DNA of 38,040 nucleotides. It comes from Actinomycetota bacterium. GTDB taxonomy: Bacteria > Actinomycetota > Actinomycetes > Propionibacteriales > Propionibacteriaceae. The stretch covers positions 1 to 38,040 of the forward strand of contig JAIUOS010000035.1 in NCBI GenBank assembly GCA_020161755.1. Reading direction: 5' to 3'. The notes beneath the pieces are model-generated. The model worked only from the letters and a program-made list of their open reading frames with translations. It had not been told where the DNA came from and searched no databases. This document shows, in pieces, positions 6,483 to 15,222 of this stretch (the stretch's first letter is position 1; each line of letters opens with the position of its first letter). A program made the position numbers and the translations under genes.

Positions 6483-6740
6483 GTGAAGACGTTGAGCTAT
6501 ACCGAGTCACGGGCTCGCTACGCCGAGGTCCTCGACTCGGTGGTCAACGACCGCGAGGAGGTCGTGATCACCCGTGCGGGCCACGACCCGGTCGTCATCG
6601 TCTCCCTGGAGGACTACGAAGCACTCAAGGAGACCGCCTACCTGATGCGCTCCCCCGCGAACGCGCGTCGCCTCCTCGACGCCATGGAGCGACTGGAGGC
6701 CGGGCGCGGCGAACCCCACAACCTGGTCGACGTCGACTGA
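6483..6740 (+). CDS. yefM: YefM-family antitoxin (Phd/YefM)
   Basis: 85 aa from a GTG at 6483 that follows AGGAGGGCAG; an upstream in-frame ATG at 6429 has no ribosome site and would cover the operator. The N-terminal domain reads KTLSYTESRARYAEVLDSVV, then EVVITRAGHDPVVIVSLEDY, the DNA-binding dimer fold of Phd/YefM proteins. The C-terminal tail (LDAMERLEAGRGEP and on) is the acidic region that wraps and neutralises the toxin. The stop is two bases before the toxin ATG, so the pair is translated together. It should repress its own promoter through the TGTACA palindrome, with help from the toxin. Confidence 0.92.
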   Translation: MKTLSYTESRARYAEVLDSVVNDREEVVITRAGHDPVVIVSLEDYEALKETAYLMRSPANARRLLDAMERLEAGRGEPHNLVDVD

Positions 6741-6742
6741 CC

Positions 6743-7003
6743 ATGCTGCTCGTCTGGGACGAGAACGCCTGGGCCGACTCCCTGTGGTGGCAGGCCCAGG
6801 ACCGACGAGTACTCAAGCGCATCAACTCCCTCATCGAGGACGTCTCCCGCAACGGAAACGAGGGGATCGGCAAACCCGAAGCCCTCAAGCACAACTTCGC
6901 CGGCTACTGGTCCCGGCGGATCACCGACGAACACCGACTGGTCTACAAGATCGTGGGCGACGAAATCCGGATCGCCGCGTGCCGCTACCACTACGGCCGC
7001 TAA
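6743..7003 (+). CDS. yoeB: YoeB-family ribosome-dependent mRNA interferase toxin
   Basis: 86 aa, the normal family length. Residues matching the E. coli YoeB active site fall at the same numbers: E46 (in KPEALKHN), R65 (in TDEHRLVY), H83 and Y84 (in CRYHYGR). The protein cleaves mRNA at the ribosomal A site and is held inactive by the upstream antitoxin. The gene starts two bases after the antitoxin stop. It looks intact, unlike the 3' remnant at 937-1029. It ends 8 bases from the convergent 469-aa gene, with a small CCAGG/CCTGG stem between. Confidence 0.95.
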   Translation: MLLVWDENAWADSLWWQAQDRRVLKRINSLIEDVSRNGNEGIGKPEALKHNFAGYWSRRITDEHRLVYKIVGDEIRIAACRYHYGR

Positions 7004-7010
7004 TCCAGGC

Positions 7011-8420
7011 TCAGTCCTGGTCGGGGCTTGGGAGCAGGCCGCGCTCGAGCGCGCTCATGACGACGAGAGAGAGGTCCCAGCCGACGGCCGTCCCGATCAG
7101 CTTCCCACTTCGCTCCGTCCACGCCCCGGTGTCGCCGAACATCACCAGACAGCGCTGAAGGTACTGGTCGCTCAGCTTCCGGGCTTGTTCCCGGTCGGGC
7201 AGACCGGTGGCACACCAGTTCACCGGGGTGTCCCACCACAGGTCGGCGAGCTCAGCCTCCGAGCGAGCCACCTTCTTCTCGCCCTCGATGGCGAACAGCA
7301 CCCCGAGAAGCGGATCCAGCGACGACTCCCATTCAGCGGAACGCGCCAGCCCGAGCAACAGCACCTGCGCCAGCTGTGACCAGCGCTCGTCGGTGTCAGG
7401 AAGCGCACTCCGATCGAACACCGCCATCTTGCCACGGACGGAGATCAGCCCGGCGTTGAGCGCGGGGAGCCAGAGACGATCCAACGCCAGGCAGTCCGCT
7501 GCGGTGCGCCAGCCGGACAGCCCGGTCTTCGACAGCAGGTCGGCCATGCGCTTGCCGCGGGGCAGTTGCATGCCGATCGCGACGAGCCACTCACGCTCCC
7601 ACCCCCAAAGCCCAAGGTCGACGTACGCCTGCTTCGCAACCGCCGGCCGCAGCACCCCTGTCGTGGTGACCTCTCGCCCGTCCCCAACCCACTCACACAG
7701 GGCGAGCACCTGCTGTAGGTAGGCGGATGCCCGGTACAGGGGAGCGCTCACCGCGGGGTCACTGGGAAAGACCGGCGCATCTTCGTCCTCGTCATCGAGG
7801 CGGGGTGGCTCGGGCATCTCCCAGCCCTCGGGCAACTCCCCGTGCTGCTGGACGAGTCCGGCAGCCTCGGTCATGGCCTGGCTCATCCGGCTGCCGAAGC
7901 CGCCGTTCGACGGGCTGCGTCGCACGCGCTCGGCCATCGGCAGGGCGTTCCATGCTTCCGTGATCTGTGCCAGGCGTGCGTCGAGCTCGTCCGCGTCCTT
8001 GGCGCCGTCGAGAGTGATACCGATCTCCCTGCCGAACAGGAAGATCTGCTTGGACGGCCCCATCTTCGCCGGATCGGTGCACGCCTTGACCATCTGCCGG
8101 CCGGCAGCCTTGGCCTCGCGCACCAACTCCGCCGGCTCGGCGGAGCCACCGGCAATCCGTCCGGTGTTCCGGAGGAACCGCCAGAACGTCTCGAGGCTGG
8201 CCACAAGGACCGGGACGTCGGGCGGGTCGAGTGGCCCGTGGGAAGGCCAGCGGACGAGCATCAGATGCGCCACGCTGCGCGCCGGCCACCGGTTGGCGGC
8301 CAGGCCGTCGTGGACCGAACGAAGCCGCAGTGCTTCGTCGAGAAGCTCGACGTCCAGGGCGCGCCCACGTTCGGCAGCCCAACGTTCGGCGTGCCGCAGC
8401 AACAACTCGTGCTCGTCCAT
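7011..8420 (-). CDS. hypothetical protein, 469 aa
   Basis: Not recognised by name. A soluble protein with an N-terminal helical part (residues 1-200), an acidic linker (about 205-225, DDEDEDAPVFP), and a C-terminal part starting with a short strand-helix motif Gly-Arg-Glu-Val-Thr-Thr-Thr-Gly-Val-Leu-Arg-Pro-Ala-Val-Ala. A G(R/K)xxTxTGxLRxxxA motif of this kind occurs in many actinobacterial proteins, including pRiA4b ORF-3-like ones. Trp-rich patches (LWGWEREWL, LWWDTPVNW) mark the rest. No catalytic motif is visible. The start is the ATG at 8420, without a good ribosome site. It sits between two toxin-antitoxin pairs, on the opposite strand. Confidence 0.7.
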   Translation of the reverse strand: MDEHELLLRHAERWAAERGRALDVELLDEALRLRSVHDGLAANRWPARSVAHLMLVRWPSHGPLDPPDVPVLVASLETFWRFLRNTGRIAGGSAEPAELVREAKAAGRQMVKACTDPAKMGPSKQIFLFGREIGITLDGAKDADELDARLAQITEAWNALPMAERVRRSPSNGGFGSRMSQAMTEAAGLVQQHGELPEGWEMPEPPRLDDEDEDAPVFPSDPAVSAPLYRASAYLQQVLALCEWVGDGREVTTTGVLRPAVAKQAYVDLGLWGWEREWLVAIGMQLPRGKRMADLLSKTGLSGWRTAADCLALDRLWLPALNAGLISVRGKMAVFDRSALPDTDERWSQLAQVLLLGLARSAEWESSLDPLLGVLFAIEGEKKVARSEAELADLWWDTPVNWCATGLPDREQARKLSDQYLQRCLVMFGDTGAWTERSGKLIGTAVGWDLSLVVMSALERGLLPSPDQD

Positions 8421-8644
8421 GGCGACAGCTTTTCAGGACGTGGCCCGCGTCGCCACCAGGCCTGGGCCGAGAGCTGGATGGCGCGCGCTCGGGGTACGTG
8501 GGCGTGTCCCATCGAGTCCTGGTGCAGATCGACGAGGAGCCACACATCGCGTACGTCCGACGGACTGCCCACCGCGCGGAGGTGTACCGGCCTTCGCAGT
8601 GACAGGTTCGTGGGATTGTGTTCCATGAGTGGTACGGTTAGCCG

Positions 8645-8899
8645 ATGGGTGGTACGCATGCGTTGACGATGGGAGACAGGGGTCGTCTGGTAATTCCGGC
8701 CGAGGTCCGCTCTGATCTGAATTGGGAGCAGGGAACCCGGTTGATCCTCATCCAGACCGGGACTGGGGCGAGCTTGATGTCGATCGACCAGGCGCGTGCG
8801 CTGATCAAGGCACAGATCGGCGATCGGGACCTTGTCGCCGAACTGATCGCCGAGCGCCACACCGAGGCCCAGGCGGAGCTCGACAAGGCGGCACGGTGA
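8645..8899 (+). CDS. AbrB/MazE-type antitoxin of a VapBC-like pair
   Basis: 84 aa with a swapped-hairpin AbrB domain: Met-Gly-Asp-Arg-Gly-Arg-Leu-Val-Ile-Pro-Ala-Glu-Val-Arg, then a Gly-x-x-Leu-x-Leu strand. A helical tail (QAELDKAAR) for toxin binding follows. The ATG at 8645 has no ribosome site, but a TANNNT-type -10 (TACGGT, 8633-8638) ends 7 bases before it, which would fit a leaderless mRNA, a common actinobacterial arrangement. GTGGTACG occurs twice, at 8629-8636 and at 8649-8656, flanking the start, and may be the autorepression operator. The stop overlaps the toxin start by 4 bases. Confidence 0.85.
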   Translation: MGGTHALTMGDRGRLVIPAEVRSDLNWEQGTRLILIQTGTGASLMSIDQARALIKAQIGDRDLVAELIAERHTEAQAELDKAAR

Positions 8900-9267
8900 C
8901 GGCCTCCGTCCTGGACGCCTCCGCGCTGCTCGCCTATCTGCTGAACGAGGCGGGCGCTGATGCCGTCGGCGAGGCGCTCGAAGCCGGAGCGGCGTGTTCG
9001 ACGGTCAACCTCTCCGAGGTCGTCCAGAAGCTTCGAGCGGCCGGCGGCGACTGGAGGATCGCGGCCGCTGTCCTCGAGGGCATGGGTCTCGTGGTCGACT
9101 CACCCACCACTGTCGACGCGGTGAAGGCCGCCGAGTTGTGGCAGGAGGTCCCGCACCTGTCGCTCGCCGATCGATTCTGCCTGGCGACCGCCCACCGGCT
9201 GGGGGTGCCGGCGTTGACTGCTGACCGCTCCTGGGGCTCCAACGAGATGGTCACGCAGATTCGCTGA
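8896..9267 (+). CDS. PIN-domain ribonuclease toxin (VapC-like)
   Basis: 123 aa from a GTG that overlaps the antitoxin stop (GTGA). The four acidic PIN residues are present: D7 in VLDASALLAYLLNE, E41 in NLSEVV, D92 in LSLADRFCLA and D110 in LTADRSW. PIN toxins are Mg2+-dependent RNases that cut tRNA or rRNA and are blocked by the cognate antitoxin. The pairing of an AbrB-fold antitoxin with a PIN toxin fits the VapBC type. The longer open frame to 8722 is only the antitoxin read out of frame. Confidence 0.93.
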   Translation: MTASVLDASALLAYLLNEAGADAVGEALEAGAACSTVNLSEVVQKLRAAGGDWRIAAAVLEGMGLVVDSPTTVDAVKAAELWQEVPHLSLADRFCLATAHRLGVPALTADRSWGSNEMVTQIR

Positions 9268-9292
9268 ACTCCCGACACTCACCCAATCGAGT

Positions 9293-10249
9293 TCAGCCGG
9301 CGGAGAAGCGGATGCCGGCGGCCTCCCAGGAGTCGAAGCCCACCCACTTCATCGCGACGGCGGCTTCGGCGAAGCCGGCCTTGGTGTGGAAGTAGCAGAC
9401 CCGGGCGTAGTCGCGGTCCTCGCCGGCGAACGTCTCGTCGTCGGTCGCCGCCACACAGTCGACGCGGCTGCTCCAGTCGTCGGGATCGGGCTTGGTGACT
9501 GCCTTCTTGAACGCGAGCGCCTCGGCGCGTCCGTCCTTGTTGAACAGCTCCTCGATCGCCGCCCGGTCGCCCGCCAGCGCGGCGGCGAACGCCTGCTTCG
9601 CCGTCGGCTGCTCGGTGAGGCGGTCGACCATCCGCCCGCCGGCCTTCGCGCCGTCCCAGAAGAAGTCCGCGACCACGCTCAGCGTCCCGCAGCAGCCGCC
9701 GTCGCCCTCCTGGTAGGTGTTGACCATCGACAGTCGGACGCCGTCCGTCGCCGGCTCGAGCTTCACCACGCTCTGGCGTCCGTCGCCCACCACGTCACTG
9801 ACGTCGATCTCCCCCAGCACCGTCGGCCCTGACGTGTAGAACACCACGTGCGGCGGCCAACCGACCCCACCCTGGTTGCAGTCCATGACCAGCGCCGCCA
9901 GCGGCTCGCCCTGCTCGTCGCGCCACGACCGGAACGACAGCTCCTTCCAATCCCCTTCGTAGGCCGCGATCCACGCTCCGCCGTAGCCCTTCTTCCTGGA
10001 CAGGAGCTCCCCGTTCGACATCGTCCCGGCCGGGTGGTCGCACAGGCTCGGGATGGGCGCGTCGACCAGCTCCTCGGGGGTGATCTCCGGGGCCGGCGTC
10101 GACGTCGCGGTGACGGTCTCGGTCGTGGTCGGAGGCGGCGCCGACCCACCTCCCGTGTTCGACGACGGGAACAGGATGCTGCAACCTGCACAGACCAGGA
10201 CCGTCACCGCACCGAGCAGCAGGCCCGGCATCTTCGCGCGCCCAGACAC
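9293..10249 (-). CDS. secreted lipoprotein of unknown function, 318 aa
   Basis: An N-terminal signal peptide (GLLLGAVTVLVCAGC) ends in a lipobox whose Cys would be lipidated. A Ser/Thr/Pro-rich linker with TTTETVTATSTPAPE follows, as usual for actinobacterial surface lipoproteins. The rest is a globular, Trp-containing domain with at least seven Cys residues (CDHP, MDCNQGG, GGCCG, DCVAA, VCYFH), which may form disulfides outside the cell. Starts at GTG 10249 (AGGG upstream) or ATG 10231 are both possible. No enzyme motif is seen. It follows the mannanase gene on the same strand but is separated by a strong hairpin, so co-transcription is unlikely. Confidence 0.8.
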   Translation of the reverse strand: MSGRAKMPGLLLGAVTVLVCAGCSILFPSSNTGGGSAPPPTTTETVTATSTPAPEITPEELVDAPIPSLCDHPAGTMSNGELLSRKKGYGGAWIAAYEGDWKELSFRSWRDEQGEPLAALVMDCNQGGVGWPPHVVFYTSGPTVLGEIDVSDVVGDGRQSVVKLEPATDGVRLSMVNTYQEGDGGCCGTLSVVADFFWDGAKAGGRMVDRLTEQPTAKQAFAAALAGDRAAIEELFNKDGRAEALAFKKAVTKPDPDDWSSRVDCVAATDDETFAGEDRDYARVCYFHTKAGFAEAAVAMKWVGFDSWEAAGIRFSAG

Positions 10250-10302
10250 ACGAGGACCCTAGTGCGGGCGGACGCTCCCCCACCAGCACCCACGGACGCG
10301 AG

Positions 10303-10333
10303 GGTGGGCGGCGCACCCCGCGCGCCGCCCACC
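10303..10333 (-). terminator. GC-rich hairpin after the mannanase gene
   Basis: GGTGGGCGGCGC (10303-10314) pairs perfectly with GCGCCGCCCACC (10322-10333) around a 7-base loop. It starts 11 bases downstream of the mannanase stop on the minus strand. There is no U-tract, as is common for actinobacterial terminators. Confidence 0.7.
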
Positions 10334-10344
10334 ACCCCAACCAC

Positions 10345-12375
10345 TCAGGACAGCGTCAACCGGTCGATCGCGAAGTTGCCGGCGCTGAGGAAGATCAGCA
10401 CGTCGTGCACCTCGGTCAACGCGGACGCGTCGCAGCCGAACGTGTCGAGCGGCACCGTCACCGTCTCGGACGTGCCCGCCGGCACCCACGTCCAGCTCGA
10501 CTGGCACCACGACCAGCCGTCGCCGTTGCGCACCGCCACCGACACCGACGTGCCGGCGTCCGCCGTGGTGATGTCGAACTCGAAGGAGGAGCGCGCGCTC
10601 AGGTCGAGCAGCGGGTCCTGCGCCGGCGAACCGAACCAGGCCCCCTTCGACGCCACCTGGAGCGCGGACGCACCGGCCGTCGCCCCGGTCGCACCCGTCG
10701 ACAGCGTGCCCGGGTCGCTCTGCCAGTTCGCGGGCGTCCAGCCGTCCAGCCCGTCCTCCCAGGACGCGAGCGCCACCGGGTCGCCCGGCTTCGGCCGGAC
10801 GGTCACCACCAGGTTCGCCGTCGTCTTCGTGACCCCGTTGCTGATCGTGTACGGGAACGTCACCTTGCCCGTGAACTCCGCGTCCCCGACGAACGTCACC
10901 GTGCCGTCCTTCGCGGCCGTCACCGTCCCGCCGTCCAGCGTGCGCGACGTCTGGCGTCCGGCCGTCGTCGGGTCCAGGTCGAGCGTGCTGGGCCGGATCG
11001 GGAGACTGAGCGAGATGTCGTTGTCGAGCACGTTCACCGTCCCGGTGCCGCCGCGCTGCACCGCCAGCGCGTCGTGGTCGGCGATCGTCTCCAGCAACGT
11101 CTTGACGGACGCGTTCCACGCGGGCACCAGCCTGGCGTGCGCCGTGATCAGCGAGCAGACCGGGCTCGGGCAGTACACCGTGAAGCCGTCGTAGTCGGCG
11201 TACAGGCTGCCGTCGTCCTGCGTGGAGGCGAGCATCCAGTACAGCGCCCCGTCCACCCCGGTCTGCCGGATCGTCCGCAGCCACGTGTTGTAGACCGGCA
11301 GCCGGGTCGCCTTGTCCTCGATGCCGAACTCCCCCAGATACACCGGCTTGTTGAGCCGCCGGGCGGCGGCCGCGTGCTCGGCGATCCAGCCGGTGCCCCA
11401 CTCGGTCGTCACCTTCCAGCTGTCCGGGTACAGGTGCATCGACATCATGTCGATGCCCGGCAGCGAGGCCAGCGCGACCGCATCGATGCCGTCCTTGCAG
11501 TCCTCCCCGAAGCCCGCGCCGTAGCCGGACGCGCCGTACTTCTTCGTCAGCGTCCACTGCGACGTCGGACGGCAGAAGAAGCCCTCGTCGCCCACAGCCA
11601 GCAGGTGGTTGCGGTCGACCGTCTTGACGTACGCGCTCATCTCCTTCGCCCAGGCCGTGATCGTGGACGTGTCACAGGTCCCGTCGGGGTAGACACCGGC
11701 GCTGGTGCACCGCGGCTCGTTCGCCAGCTCCCAGTTCAGGATCGTCGGGTCGTCGGCGTACCGCACGCCGGTGATGCTGTTGGTGCGGGTGAGCAGCGTG
11801 CGCACCCAGTCCTTGTACCAGCCGCGGATGCGCGCGTCGGTGTAGAAGTCGGCGTGCGTGGTCAGCCCTGCCCACCGGACGTACTGGTCCATGCCGCCGA
11901 ACGCGTTCCAGTTGTTGGTGAACGGGATCACCAGCTTGATGCCGCGCTTGGCCGCGGCCGCGATCGCGTAGTCGAGGCGCTGGAGCCCGTCGGCGCCGGT
12001 GTTCACCACGGGCTTGCCGGCATCCGCGTCCCACGCCTGGTACCAGACGCCCTCGAAGTTCTGGTGCACCGACCCGGTGCCGTCCGGGTTCTGGAAGTCC
12101 TGGAACCCCCACGTGCGGATGGCGTCGAAGCCGGCCGCCTTCGCGTCGTCGAGGACGGCGTCCACCATCGCGTGCGACTTGTAGCCGAGGTAGTAGTTGT
12201 TCGTCCCGGCGAACTCGTAGGGACGGCCGGCCAGCGTCAGCCGCCCGCCCTGCGACGTGACGAACTGGCCTTTGGGTGGCGTGGCGGACGCCCTGGCGGC
12301 GCTGGCGAGACCGGCCATGGCCAGCCCGGCGGCGATCAGCCCCGCCACCAGTGCCCGGGTGTGTCTGGGGAACAT
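10345..12375 (-). CDS. secreted GH5-type beta-mannanase with Ig-like and carbohydrate-binding domains
   Basis: 676 aa from the ATG at 12375 (GAGGAGG upstream). Residues 1-30 are a signal peptide. Residues about 36-430 form a (beta/alpha)8 glycoside hydrolase of the GH5 mannanase kind: GTNNYYLGYKS and RTWGFQD near the start, acid/base E220 in LNWELANEP, and nucleophile E349 in VYLGEFG. Family enzymes cut beta-1,4-mannan internally. Residues about 436-535 hold an Ig/cadherin-like spacer (TVNVLDND). Residues about 545-676 are a beta-sandwich domain beginning ASWEDGLDGWTP and ending FAIDRLTLS, typical of carbohydrate-binding modules. The upstream LacI gene and the operator at 12467 point to induction by mannan sugars. 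Cellulase activity instead of mannanase is possible. Confidence 0.85.
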   Translation of the reverse strand: MFPRHTRALVAGLIAAGLAMAGLASAARASATPPKGQFVTSQGGRLTLAGRPYEFAGTNNYYLGYKSHAMVDAVLDDAKAAGFDAIRTWGFQDFQNPDGTGSVHQNFEGVWYQAWDADAGKPVVNTGADGLQRLDYAIAAAAKRGIKLVIPFTNNWNAFGGMDQYVRWAGLTTHADFYTDARIRGWYKDWVRTLLTRTNSITGVRYADDPTILNWELANEPRCTSAGVYPDGTCDTSTITAWAKEMSAYVKTVDRNHLLAVGDEGFFCRPTSQWTLTKKYGASGYGAGFGEDCKDGIDAVALASLPGIDMMSMHLYPDSWKVTTEWGTGWIAEHAAAARRLNKPVYLGEFGIEDKATRLPVYNTWLRTIRQTGVDGALYWMLASTQDDGSLYADYDGFTVYCPSPVCSLITAHARLVPAWNASVKTLLETIADHDALAVQRGGTGTVNVLDNDISLSLPIRPSTLDLDPTTAGRQTSRTLDGGTVTAAKDGTVTFVGDAEFTGKVTFPYTISNGVTKTTANLVVTVRPKPGDPVALASWEDGLDGWTPANWQSDPGTLSTGATGATAGASALQVASKGAWFGSPAQDPLLDLSARSSFEFDITTADAGTSVSVAVRNGDGWSWCQSSWTWVPAGTSETVTVPLDTFGCDASALTEVHDVLIFLSAGNFAIDRLTLS

Positions 12376-12466
12376 CGGTACCTCCTCGTCGAAGTTGCCG
12401 TCGGCTCTGCGCCGCGTGGACGGACGCCGGTTGCTGCCTCATGACCGCCCTTGGCCGAGAACCATA

Positions 12467-12480
12467 CTTAAGCGCTTTAG
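12467..12480. promoter_or_regulatory. LacI-family operator upstream of the mannanase
   Basis: CTTAAGCGCTTTAG holds the near-perfect palindrome TTAAGCGCTTTA with a central CG, the classic half-site pattern of LacI-family regulators. It is 92 bases upstream of the mannanase start and just past the stop of the LacI gene, where it would control the mannanase promoter. Confidence 0.75.
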
Positions 12481-12520
12481 TTCTGACAAGGGGCGACCGT
12501 CGAAACGAAACCGGAGAAAG

Positions 12521-13564
12521 TCAGTCGGTGCCGGGCGCGCGTCCGGTCGACTCGCGCTGCACGACCTGCGGCGTGGAGTCCAGGTGCGCGGCGGGCACCG
12601 CGCCGTCGATGACCTCGAACAGCCGGCGTCCGGCGTGCGCCCCGAAGGCGATCACGTCGTGGCTGAGCACGGTCAGCCGCGGGAACGTGTGTTCGCACAG
12701 CACCGAGTCGTCCCACGCGATGATCGACAGGTCGTCGGGGACGCGCAGCCCCAGCTCGGCGGCGACAGCCAACCCGGCGACCGCCATCACGTCGTTGTCG
12801 TACACCAGCGCGGTCGGACGGTCGGGGCCCGTCAGCACCTGGCGGGTCGCCGCCGCGCCCGCGGCCGGGGTGTAGTCGGTGCCGACCACCTGGGACTCCA
12901 GGCCGAGCGCCTGCATCGCGTCCCGGTACGCGTCGTCGCGGATGCGGGTGTGGGCCAGGGCCGGGTCGCCGGAGATGCGGACGATCCGGCGGTGGCCGAG
13001 CTCGACGAGGTGCGCGACCGCCTGCCGCATCGAGGTGTCGTCGTCGGTCCACACGCTGGCGAGCCGCCCGGCGACGCTCGGGTCGCCGACCACCAACGCG
13101 CGGGGCGCACCCGGGCGCGACAACCGCTCGATCCGGGGGTCGTCGACCTCGACGTCCACGACCAGCAGGCCGTCGACGGCACCGTTGCGGGACCACTTCT
13201 CGATCGTCGCCAGCTGGTCGGCCTTGGTGGGCACTACCTGGAGCAGCAGGCCGTAGCCGCGCTGGGAGAGTTCGCTCTCCAGGCCGGCCAGGAACTGCAT
13301 GTAGAACGACTCCACGCCCAACATGCTCGGGTCGCGGGCCAGCACCAGCCCGACCGTGTCCGACCTGGCCTCGGCCAGTGCGCGGGCGGCCATCGACGGC
13401 ACCCAGCCCATCTGGTCGGCCACTTCGAGCACCCGGGTGCGGGTCTCGTCGGAGACGCCTGGACGCCCGTTCAGCGCGAACGAGACCGCGCCGATGGAGA
13501 CACCCGCGCGAGCCGAGATGTCGCTGATCGTCACGCGTCCACTTCGTCGTCGCCGTCCGGGCAT
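12521..13564 (-). CDS. LacI-family transcriptional regulator
   Basis: 347 aa. Residues 11-60 form the LacI helix-turn-helix: VTISDISARAGVSIGAVSFA, then NGRPGVSDETRTRVLEVADQ and the hinge helix around MAARALAE. The remainder is a periplasmic-binding-protein-like sugar sensor (TVGLVLARDPSM, then ALVYDNDVMAVAG, then IIAWDDSVL). It stands directly upstream of the mannanase on the same strand, with the palindrome at 12467-12480 in between, so it most likely represses the mannanase until a mannan-derived sugar binds. It is divergent from the FAD oxidoreductase operon across 98 bases. The ligand is inferred from context only. Confidence 0.93.
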   Translation of the reverse strand: MPGRRRRSGRVTISDISARAGVSIGAVSFALNGRPGVSDETRTRVLEVADQMGWVPSMAARALAEARSDTVGLVLARDPSMLGVESFYMQFLAGLESELSQRGYGLLLQVVPTKADQLATIEKWSRNGAVDGLLVVDVEVDDPRIERLSRPGAPRALVVGDPSVAGRLASVWTDDDTSMRQAVAHLVELGHRRIVRISGDPALAHTRIRDDAYRDAMQALGLESQVVGTDYTPAAGAAATRQVLTGPDRPTALVYDNDVMAVAGLAVAAELGLRVPDDLSIIAWDDSVLCEHTFPRLTVLSHDVIAFGAHAGRRLFEVIDGAVPAAHLDSTPQVVQRESTGRAPGTD

Positions 13565-13662
13565 TACGGCAGCTTAGCCGCCGCTCCCCCGCGCAGCGCG
13601 GTCGCCGTGATCTCGCCCCCGGGGTGTGTCGCGACGTGGGTGGCGGGCCGTAGCGTGTGCGC

Positions 13663-15222
13663 ATGACACGGAGCTCCTACGACGCGGTCGTCGTCGGCGG
13701 CGGTCACAACGGGCTCACCGCGGCCGCCTACCTCGCGAAGGCCGGACGCAGCGTCCTCGTCCTCGAGCGGGCCGACCACCTCGGCGGCGCCACCGGGTCG
13801 GCCCGGGTGTTCCGCGGCGTCGACGCCCGGCTGTCGCGCTACGCCTACCTGGTCTCGCTGATGCCGCGCACGATCCGGGACGAGCTGGGGCTCGGCCTCG
13901 AACTCCGCCGCCGGCGGATCGCGTCCTACACTCCCCTGCCCGCCGACCCGGCCCGCGGGCTGCTCGTCGACACCGGTGACGAGCAGGCCACCACGCGCTC
14001 GTTCGCCACGGTCGGGGCGGACGCCGACCGGGACGCCTGGCGGGCATTCGGCGCGCGCACGCACGCGCTCGCCCAGGCCCTGTTCCCGACCGTCACCGAG
14101 CCCCTGCCGGACGCCGCCCGGGTGCGGGCCGCGATCGGCGAGGACTGGTGGGCGGACCTGCATGCGCCCATCGGCGAGCTCATCGAGCGGACGTTCGCCG
14201 ACGACCTCGTCCGGGGCGTCGTGGCCACCGACGCGCTGATCGGCACCTTCGCCGACACCCACGACCCGTCGCTGGTCCAGAACCGGTGCTTCCTGTACCA
14301 CGTGATCGGCGGCGGCACCGGCGACTGGGACGTGCCGGTGGGCGGCATGGGTGCGGTGGTCGAGTCGCTCACGGACGCGGCCCGGGCCCGCGGGGCCGAA
14401 CTGGTCACGCGGGCGCTCGTGACGGGAATTTTTCCCGGGGCCGCCGGCGCGGACGTGGTCTGGAGCGACGCGGACGGGGTCGAGCACACCGTCTCCGGCC
14501 GCCACGTGCTGGTCAACGCCGCCCCGCACGTGCTCGACGAGCTGCTCGGACGGCCCGCCGGCGAGCGCCCCGAGGGCAGCCAGCTGAAGGTGAACATGGT
14601 GCTGCGCCGGCTGCCGCGCCTGCGCGATGCCGGCGTCGACCCGGCCAGCGCGTTCGCCGGCACGTTCCACGTCAACGAGGGGTACGGGCAACTGGCCGCC
14701 GCCCACGCCGACGCCGCCGCGGGCCGCGTCCCCACGCTGCCCCCGGCCGAGATCTACTGCCACACGCTCACCGACCCGTCCATCCTGGGCGAGGAGCTGC
14801 GCGCGTCCGGCGGCCACACCCTGACCCTGTTCGGGCTGCACATGCCCGCCCGACTCTTCCGCGACGACCCCGAGGGCTCGCGCGCCACCGCCCTCGCGGC
14901 CACGTTGCGGTCGCTGGACTCCGTCCTCGCCGAGCCGGTCGAGGACTGCCTGGCCGTCGACGCGGACGGGCAGCCGTGCCTCGAGGTGCGCTCCCCGGTC
15001 GACCTGGAGACCGACGTGGCGCTGCCCGGCGGGCACATCTTCCACGGCGACCTCCAGTGGCCGTGGCTGGACGAGCCGGCCGGCGCCCCCGCCGAACGCT
15101 GGGGCGTGGCGACCGTCCACGACCGCGTCCTGCTGTGCGGGGCGGGCGCGCGCCGGGGCGGCGGGGTCAGCGGCATCCCCGGACGGTCGGCCGCGATGGC
15201 GGTGCTGGAGGTGGGGCGATGA
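13663..15222 (+). CDS. FAD-dependent oxidoreductase, phytoene desaturase/PYROXD2-like
   Basis: 519 aa from the ATG at 13663; a GTG two codons earlier is an alternative, and neither has a strong ribosome site. The N-terminus YDAVVVGGGHNGLTAAAYLA is a dinucleotide-binding Rossmann motif followed by VLVLERADHLGG, as in the CrtI/amine-oxidase superfamily. The C-terminus ends with GHIFHGDLQWPW and a Gly-rich FAD-contact block (CGAGARRGGGVSGIPGRSAA), both usual for the PYROXD2-like branch. The gene overlaps agmatine deiminase by ATGA, so it belongs to the putrescine operon. Its substrate is unknown; oxidation of an amine from this pathway is a tempting but unproven guess. No carotenoid genes are near. 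Confidence 0.85.
   Translation: MTRSSYDAVVVGGGHNGLTAAAYLAKAGRSVLVLERADHLGGATGSARVFRGVDARLSRYAYLVSLMPRTIRDELGLGLELRRRRIASYTPLPADPARGLLVDTGDEQATTRSFATVGADADRDAWRAFGARTHALAQALFPTVTEPLPDAARVRAAIGEDWWADLHAPIGELIERTFADDLVRGVVATDALIGTFADTHDPSLVQNRCFLYHVIGGGTGDWDVPVGGMGAVVESLTDAARARGAELVTRALVTGIFPGAAGADVVWSDADGVEHTVSGRHVLVNAAPHVLDELLGRPAGERPEGSQLKVNMVLRRLPRLRDAGVDPASAFAGTFHVNEGYGQLAAAHADAAAGRVPTLPPAEIYCHTLTDPSILGEELRASGGHTLTLFGLHMPARLFRDDPEGSRATALAATLRSLDSVLAEPVEDCLAVDADGQPCLEVRSPVDLETDVALPGGHIFHGDLQWPWLDEPAGAPAERWGVATVHDRVLLCGAGARRGGGVSGIPGRSAAMAVLEVGR

Noticed and set aside
10405-12444. 679-codon plus-strand frame opposite the mannanase
   Set aside because: Antisense by-product of GC-rich codons: Arg/Val/His-rich and no domain, while the minus strand encodes a clear mannanase.
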